In this document: positions 59,021 through 64,000 of the stretch, in pieces
Numbering within the stretch: position 1 is the stretch's first letter
Layout: each line of letters begins with the position of its first letter
Assembly: GCA_017547085.1 (NCBI GenBank)
Contig: JAFYQM010000021.1
Span: 1 to 64,000, forward strand
Origin: Oscillibacter sp.
Lineage (GTDB): Bacteria > Bacillota > Clostridia > Oscillospirales > Oscillospiraceae
Length of the DNA: 64,000 bases
Reading direction: 5' to 3'
Translations under genes and position numbers: made by a program
Notes under the pieces: model-generated
What the model saw: the letters and a program-made list of their open reading frames with translations, nothing else
What the model was told of the DNA's origin: nothing
The model's database searches: none

Positions 59021-60724
59021 TTGAAGATCCGTGCAACGCAGGCGATCATGGAGTGCCTGCTGGAGCAGGAGGTCGACACGATCTTCGGCTATCCGGGCGG
59101 AACCATCCTGAACCTGTACGATGAGCTGTATCACTACAGCGAAAAAATCACCCATGTACTGACCGCCCATGAACAGGGCGCTGCCCACGCGGCTGACGGC
59201 TATGCCCGTGCCACCGGCAAGGTAGGCGTATGCTTCGCCACTTCCGGTCCCGGCGCCACCAACCTGACCACCGGCATCGCCACGGCCTATCTGGACTCCT
59301 CCCCCGTGGTGTTCATCACCTGCAACGTGGGCGAGAACCTGCTGGGCAAGGACTCCTTCCAGGAGGTCGACTCCACCGGCATCGCCATGCCCATCACTAA
59401 GGCAGCGTTTCTGGTGCGGGACGCACAGCAAATCCCCGATATCATGCGTCAGGCCTTTGCGGTGGCCGCTAACGGCCGTCCCGGTCCGGTACTGATCGAC
59501 TTTTTGAAAAACGTCACTGCACCTGACCAGATGATCGACTACGAGTTCATCCCCTGGCGGGAAAACCGCAGCTGTGCCAGCATGCGCTCTCTCAATGCCA
59601 GCCACCAGCTGAAAAACACCAATATCAACCAACAGGACGTGGATACCCTGCGGGAGATGATCGCCGAGGCAAAGCGTCCCCTGCTGATCTGCGGCGGCGG
59701 TGTAGTCCGCAGCCGTGCCCACAACGAGTTCCGCACCTTTGCAGAAAAGATGGATGCCCCCGTAGCCATCACCGTCATGGGCGGCGGCGGCTTCCCCGGC
59801 GCTCACCCTCTGACCTCCGGCATGATCGGCATGCACGGCTCTCGTGCCTCCAACGTCGCCGTGGATGAATGCGACCTGCTGATCGCTGTCGGCTGCCGCT
59901 TCTCTGACCGTGTGGCACTGGATCCCGCCACCTTTGCCAAACAGGCAAAGATCGTGCAGATCGACATCGACCGCGCAGAGATCGACAAAAACGTACTGAC
60001 GGATCACCACATCATCGGCTCTGCCCGCCGCGTGCTGGAAATGCTGAACGAGGGTCTTCCCCAGTACGACCATACAGAATGGAAACAGCATATTCTTCCC
60101 CTCCGTGCCCCCTCCGTTGCGGCGGACAGCGCCCACCTGAATCCCCAGCAGATCATGGAAACTATCCGCCTCAACACGCCCGAGGACACCATCGTGGCCA
60201 CCGACGTGGGCCAGCATCAGATGTGGGCTATCAAGCATCTGCACTTCAACTATCCGGGTCAGCTATTGACCTCCGGTGGTTTCGGCACCATGGGCTTCGG
60301 TCTGGGCGCAGCCATCGGCGCGCAGGTCGGCAACCCCGGCAAGCGGGTCATCCACATCGCGGGCGACGGCTGTTTCCGCATGAACTGCCACGAGCTGTGC
60401 ACCGTGCAGCACTACAACCTGCCCATCATCTCCGTGGTATTCAACAACGGTACGCTGGGCATGGTTCGCCAGTGGCAGAACCTGATCTACGGCAGCCGCT
60501 TCTCTCAGACCACGCTGGACCGTGGCCCTGATTTTGTCAAGCTGGCTGAAGCCTATGGGCTCCACGGCTACCGTGCCACCTGCCTGCAGGAAGTAGAGGA
60601 TTGCATCCGTCAGGCTCTTGCCTGCGGCACCGGCGCCGTCATTGACTGCGTGCTGGATATGGACGAGATGGTCCGCCCCATGGTGGCTGCGGGTTCTCCC
60701 ATCACCAAATTCCTGCTGGACTAA
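59021..60724 (+). CDS. ilvB: Acetolactate synthase large subunit, second copy
   Basis: A 567-residue ThDP enzyme with a TTG start after AAGGAGG. It has the classic pattern FGYPGGTILNLYDELY, Glu51 in AHEQGAAHAADGYAR, the FAD motif GCRFSDRVALDPATFA and the ThDP-Mg motif GDGCFRMNCHELCTV...NN. The selectivity loop NNGTLGMVRQWQN keeps the Trp that in E. coli AHAS II favours 2-oxobutyrate, so this copy is the better candidate for isoleucine synthesis. It shares only moderate similarity with the first copy, which argues for two distinct enzyme types rather than a fresh duplication. Confidence 0.93.
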   Translation: MKIRATQAIMECLLEQEVDTIFGYPGGTILNLYDELYHYSEKITHVLTAHEQGAAHAADGYARATGKVGVCFATSGPGATNLTTGIATAYLDSSPVVFITCNVGENLLGKDSFQEVDSTGIAMPITKAAFLVRDAQQIPDIMRQAFAVAANGRPGPVLIDFLKNVTAPDQMIDYEFIPWRENRSCASMRSLNASHQLKNTNINQQDVDTLREMIAEAKRPLLICGGGVVRSRAHNEFRTFAEKMDAPVAITVMGGGGFPGAHPLTSGMIGMHGSRASNVAVDECDLLIAVGCRFSDRVALDPATFAKQAKIVQIDIDRAEIDKNVLTDHHIIGSARRVLEMLNEGLPQYDHTEWKQHILPLRAPSVAADSAHLNPQQIMETIRLNTPEDTIVATDVGQHQMWAIKHLHFNYPGQLLTSGGFGTMGFGLGAAIGAQVGNPGKRVIHIAGDGCFRMNCHELCTVQHYNLPIISVVFNNGTLGMVRQWQNLIYGSRFSQTTLDRGPDFVKLAEAYGLHGYRATCLQEVEDCIRQALACGTGAVIDCVLDMDEMVRPMVAAGSPITKFLLD

Positions 60725-60736
60725 GGAGGGACGGTT

Positions 60737-61303
60737 TTGAAACGAGAATTCAACACAGAGCATAAGCTCTATACCCTTTGCATTCTGGTAGATGACACCC
60801 CTGGCGTCCTCAGTCAGGTAGCACGCCTCTTTTCCCGCAAGGGCTACAACATCGAATCCATCGTCTCCGGTGCCACGGACAAACCCGGCATCACCCGTAT
60901 CTCCATCGAGATTTTGGGCGATGAGCTGATGATTGACCAGATCGCCGCCCAGTGCAGCAAGCTGCTGCCTGTGAAGGCCGTAAAAATTCTGGACGAGGAA
61001 AGCTGCATCCGCCGTGAGATCGCCCTGATTAAGGTCCGTGCCGCGGACCGGCTGGCCCGTGACGAGATCATCCAGATCGTCAACATCTTCCGCGCCAAGG
61101 TCATCGACGTAGGCAAGGAAGCCCTGACCATTTGGGTCTTCGGCAGCCAGAGCAAAAACACTGCGCTCATTGAAATGCTGGAAGATTTCGGCATTTTGGA
61201 AATTGCAAAAACCGGTACCATCGCCATCGAAAGAGGCCGGAATACCATTTACGACAATAACAAATTACAGGAGGAATATGATTATGGCAAACATGTATTA
61301 TGA
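60737..61303 (+). CDS. ilvN: Acetolactate synthase small subunit, second copy
   Basis: A 188-residue ACT-domain regulatory subunit with a TTG start six bases after AAGGAGGG. The ACT domain is [37 protein letters not shown] in outline, then [20 protein letters not shown] and [17 protein letters not shown]. It differs clearly from the first small subunit and is longer at the C-terminus, where it overlaps the ilvC start by 20 bp. It presumably pairs with the second large subunit, 12 bp upstream. Confidence 0.92.
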   Translation: MKREFNTEHKLYTLCILVDDTPGVLSQVARLFSRKGYNIESIVSGATDKPGITRISIEILGDELMIDQIAAQCSKLLPVKAVKILDEESCIRREIALIKVRAADRLARDEIIQIVNIFRAKVIDVGKEALTIWVFGSQSKNTALIEMLEDFGILEIAKTGTIAIERGRNTIYDNNKLQEEYDYGKHVL

Positions 61304-62303
61304 GAAGGACTGCGATCTGGGCAAGCTGGACGGTAAGAAGATCACCATCGTCGGTTACGGCTCTCAGGGCCATGCCCACGCACTGAACCTGAAGGACTCC
61401 GGCTGCGATGTTTGCGTGGGTCTGCGCGCAGGCAGCAAGAACTGGGCCAAGGCAGAGGCCGCCGGTCTGAAGGTCATGACCGTACCCGAAGCCGCCAAGT
61501 GGGCCGATATCGTGATGATCCTCATCAACGACGAGACCCAGGCCGAGGTCTACAAGAAGGACATCGCCCCCAATCTGGAGGCAGGCAACGCTCTGATGTT
61601 TGCCCACGGCTTCAACATCCACTTCAAGCAGATCGTTCCTCCCGCCGACATCGACGTGCTGATGATTGCGCCCAAGGGCCCCGGCCACACCGTTCGTTCC
61701 CAGTATGTCGCCGGCAAGGGCGTGCCCTGCCTGATCGCTGTGGAGCAGAATGCCACCGGCAAGGCCTATGACATCGGTTTGGCCTATGCTGCCGGTATCG
61801 GCGGCGCCCGCGGCGGCGTCATGGAAACCACCTTCCAGGACGAGACCGAAACCGACCTGTTCGGCGAGCAGGCCGTTCTGTGCGGCGGCGTTGTGGAACT
61901 GATGAAGCTGGGCTTCGAGACGCTGGTGGAAGCCGGTTACGCTCCCGAGAACGCCTACTTCGAGTGCATCCATGAGATGAAGCTGATCATCGACCTGATC
62001 AACAAGGGCGGCGTCGCCATGATGAACTACTCCATCTCCGATACCGCCGAGTACGGTGAGTATGTGTCCGGTCCCCGCATCCTGCCCTACGAGGAGACCA
62101 AGAAGAACATGAAGGCTGTCCTCACTGACATTCAGAACGGCACCTTCGCCGGCAAGTGGATCGCCGAGAACAAGAACGGCCGCTGCTTCTTCAACGCCTC
62201 CCGCAACATTCTGGCCAAGCACCAGATGGAGACCGTTGGCGCCGAGCTGCGCAAAAACATGCTCTGGGGCAACGACACCGATCCCGACACCGCTTCCAAC
62301 TGA
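61284..62303 (+). CDS. ilvC: Ketol-acid reductoisomerase
   Basis: A 339-residue class-I enzyme that isomerises and reduces acetolactate or acetohydroxybutyrate. The nucleotide loop is [19 protein letters not shown] at residues 22-40. [13 protein letters not shown] follows, the loop that sets NADPH or NADH use. The metal-binding region has [12 protein letters not shown] and [13 protein letters not shown] (~190-235). The ATG at 61284 is nine bases from AGGAGG; one at 61278 is only three bases away and less likely. Confidence 0.96.
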   Translation: MANMYYEKDCDLGKLDGKKITIVGYGSQGHAHALNLKDSGCDVCVGLRAGSKNWAKAEAAGLKVMTVPEAAKWADIVMILINDETQAEVYKKDIAPNLEAGNALMFAHGFNIHFKQIVPPADIDVLMIAPKGPGHTVRSQYVAGKGVPCLIAVEQNATGKAYDIGLAYAAGIGGARGGVMETTFQDETETDLFGEQAVLCGGVVELMKLGFETLVEAGYAPENAYFECIHEMKLIIDLINKGGVAMMNYSISDTAEYGEYVSGPRILPYEETKKNMKAVLTDIQNGTFAGKWIAENKNGRCFFNASRNILAKHQMETVGAELRKNMLWGNDTDPDTASN

Positions 62304-62315
62304 TTTTTCCTGCGA

Positions 62316-62346
62316 AAAGGCCGCCACTCACAGGAGGACGGCCTTT
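62316..62346 (+). other. Hairpin between ilvC and ilvD without T tract
   Basis: AAAGGCCG (62316-62323) pairs with CGGCCTTT (62339-62346). No T run follows, so it is more likely an mRNA processing or stability element than a terminator. Confidence 0.4.
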
Positions 62347-62372
62347 CCGCATATCTGACAGGAGGTTTTCCT

Positions 62373-64000
62373 ATGCGTTCTGACGTCATCAAACGCGGCA
62401 TCCCTGCCGCGCCCAACCGCTCTTTGCTCTATGCACTGGGCTATACCAAGGAGGAACTGGAGCGCCCCCTCATCGGTGTGGTCTGCTCCTATAACGAGAT
62501 CGTCCCCGGCCATATGAATCTGGACAAGATCGCCGAGGCGGTCAAGGCCGGTATCCGCGCTGCAGGCGGCACGCCCGTAGAGTTCCCCGCCATCGCCGTG
62601 TGCGACGGCATCGCTATGGGTCATGTGGGCATGAAGTACTCCCTCGTGACCCGCGACCTGATCGCCGACTCCACCGAGGCCATGGCACAGGCCCACCAGT
62701 TTGACGGTCTTGTGATGATCCCCAACTGCGACAAAAACGTGCCCGGCCTGCTGATGGCCGCCGCCCGTGTCAACGTCCCCACCATCTTTGTCTCCGGCGG
62801 CCCCATGCTGGCCGGAACCCTGACCAGCGGCCGCCGTACCTGCCTCAGCCACATGTTTGAGGCCGTAGGCGCCTACTACGCCGACAAGCTGGACGAAGCC
62901 GGTGTGGAGGACTACGAAAACAACGCCTGCCCCACCTGCGGTTCCTGCTCCGGCATGTATACCGCCAACTCCATGAACTGCCTGACTGAGGCCATCGGCA
63001 TGGGTCTGGGCGGCAACGGCACCATTCCCGCCGTCTATTCCGCCCGCCTGCGTCTGGCCAAGCACGCCGGCATGAAGATCATGGAACTGGTAGAGAAGGA
63101 TATCCGTCCCCGCGACATTATGACCGAGGCTGCATTCCACAACGCCGAGACCATCGACATGGCGCTGGGCTGCTCCACCAACACCATGCTGCATCTGCCC
63201 GCCATCGCCCATGAGTGCGGCATCGAGCTGAGCTTCGATATGGCCAACGAGATCTCCGACAAGACCCCCAACCTGTGCCATCTGGCTCCTGCCGGTGACA
63301 CCTACATGGAGGATCTGGACCGCGCCGGCGGCGTGTACGCCGTCATGGCGGAGCTGGCCAAGAAGAATCTGATCGACACCACTGTGATGACCTGCACGGG
63401 CAAGACCGTTGCAGAGAATCTGGAAGGCGTGGTCAACCGCAACCCCGAGGTCATCCGCCCCATCGAGAACCCCTATACCCCCACCGGCGGCATTGCCGTC
63501 CTGAAGGGCAATCTGGCTCCCGATGGCTGTGTGGTCAAGCAGAGTGCCGTAGCCCCCGAGATGATGGTTCACGAAGGCCCCGCCCGCGTCTTTAACAGCG
63601 AGGAAGAGGCCATTGCTGCCATCTATGCCGGTAAGATCGTGGCCGGTGATGTGGTGGTCATCCGCTATGAGGGTCCCAAGGGCGGCCCCGGCATGCGTGA
63701 GATGCTGAACCCCACCTCCGCCATCGCAGGCATGGGACTGGACAAGGATGTGGCCCTCATCACCGACGGCCGCTTCTCCGGTGCCACCCGCGGTGCCTCT
63801 ATCGGCCACGTCTCTCCCGAGGCAGCCTCCGGCGGCAACATCGGTCTGGTGGAAGAGGGCGATATCATCGTCATTGACATCCCCAATCATGCCATCTCCA
63901 TGCGCGTCAGCGACGAAGAACTGGCCGCACGCAAAGCCCGCTGGATCTGCCCCGAGCCGAAGATCAAGACCGGCTACCTTGCACGATATGCCAAGCTGGT
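62373..64000 (+). CDS. ilvD: Dihydroxy-acid dehydratase (3' end outside window)
   Basis: The first ~542 residues of the iron-sulfur enzyme that dehydrates dihydroxy acids to 2-oxo acids in valine and isoleucine synthesis. The frame starts at the ATG at 62373 after AGGAGG and stays open to the last base, so only about 10-15 residues should be missing. Cluster-binding cysteines are visible in [27 protein letters not shown] and [23 protein letters not shown] and [21 protein letters not shown] complete the family signature. It is the last seen gene of the ilv operon. Confidence 0.95.
   Translation, partial: MRSDVIKRGIPAAPNRSLLYALGYTKEELERPLIGVVCSYNEIVPGHMNLDKIAEAVKAGIRAAGGTPVEFPAIAVCDGIAMGHVGMKYSLVTRDLIADSTEAMAQAHQFDGLVMIPNCDKNVPGLLMAAARVNVPTIFVSGGPMLAGTLTSGRRTCLSHMFEAVGAYYADKLDEAGVEDYENNACPTCGSCSGMYTANSMNCLTEAIGMGLGGNGTIPAVYSARLRLAKHAGMKIMELVEKDIRPRDIMTEAAFHNAETIDMALGCSTNTMLHLPAIAHECGIELSFDMANEISDKTPNLCHLAPAGDTYMEDLDRAGGVYAVMAELAKKNLIDTTVMTCTGKTVAENLEGVVNRNPEVIRPIENPYTPTGGIAVLKGNLAPDGCVVKQSAVAPEMMVHEGPARVFNSEEEAIAAIYAGKIVAGDVVVIRYEGPKGGPGMREMLNPTSAIAGMGLDKDVALITDGRFSGATRGASIGHVSPEAASGGNIGLVEEGDIIVIDIPNHAISMRVSDEELAARKARWICPEPKIKTGYLARYAKL

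Noticed and set aside
62328..63890. 520-codon minus-strand frame at the right end
   Set aside because: Antisense of ilvD, which is open to the window edge with all cysteine motifs.
1..64000. CRISPR arrays, insertion sequences, tRNA or rRNA genes
   Set aside because: No spaced direct repeats, transposase frames with terminal repeats, or cloverleaf/rRNA sequence were recognised by eye; tRNAscan-SE and an IS search would settle it.

Overview
The window looks like a chromosomal segment of a gut-associated Firmicute of class Clostridia, probably an Oscillospiraceae-type anaerobe. The reasons are the moderately high GC with AT-rich intergenic promoters, strong AAGGAGG-type ribosome binding sites, frequent TTG/GTG starts, a bile-salt-hydrolase-type enzyme, Sua5/TsaB/TsaD/TsaE-type t6A genes, and SsnA/YgfK proteins of the selenium-dependent molybdenum hydroxylase system. 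This is inference from gene content; there is no rRNA or other taxonomic marker.

Layout. 0-5 kb: the 3' end of guaB, two tandem MgtC-like genes, a small membrane protein, a membrane-anchored PstS-like binding protein and its HTH regulator (minus strand), then a stand-alone ribokinase. 5.3-15.1 kb: a long minus-strand operon ddl-murF-ABC-F-ydcF-flavodoxin-prfA-sua5::coaE-M18 peptidase, joining cell-wall precursor and translation functions. 15.4-17.2 kb: an isolated metallophosphoesterase with a phage-tail-like N-terminus. 17.3-25.0 kb: a compact Wzx/Wzy-type surface polysaccharide cluster (chain-length protein, phosphoglycosyl transferase, three glycosyltransferases, polymerase, LicD, flippase). 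25.2-33.3 kb: an SLH protein, rodA, tsaE-tsaB, upp, a D-amino-acid aminotransferase, a hemolysin-III protein and an alanine/glycine:cation symporter. 33.4-39.4 kb: a lipoprotein, then ssnA-ygfK behind a structured leader ending in an intrinsic terminator. 39.6-41.6 kb: galE and a sugar nucleotidyltransferase. 41.7-53.1 kb: minus-strand housekeeping genes (zinc-ribbon/SH3 protein, tsaD, rimI, DMT exporter, an interrupted polA, a GltS-like symporter, an acyltransferase, a nuclease operon). 53.2-56.3 kb: pdaA-like deacetylase, TraX-like protein, choloylglycine hydrolase and a 100-aa orphan. 56.5-64 kb: a branched-chain amino acid operon with a candidate leader peptide and terminator, two complete acetolactate synthases (ilvB-ilvN twice), ilvC and ilvD, which runs off the window.

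How the genes work together. Ddl, MurF, RodA, PdaA-like and the D-amino-acid aminotransferase serve peptidoglycan. The polysaccharide cluster with galE and the nucleotidyltransferase serves the surface glycan. All four bacterial t6A proteins (Sua5, TsaB, TsaD, TsaE) are encoded, in three separate places. SsnA and YgfK point to selenium-dependent purine catabolism.

The items most worth a second look are: (1) the ssnA leader, with several mutually exclusive stems and no match to a riboswitch class I recall; (2) polA split by one in-frame TAA; (3) a Sua5-CoaE fusion; (4) a doubled acetolactate synthase operon whose two catalytic subunits differ in substrate-selectivity and FAD motifs, behind an Ile/Leu/Val-rich leader ORF; (5) a lone phage-tail-like metallophosphoesterase. 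There is no CRISPR array, insertion sequence, complete prophage, tRNA or rRNA visible.
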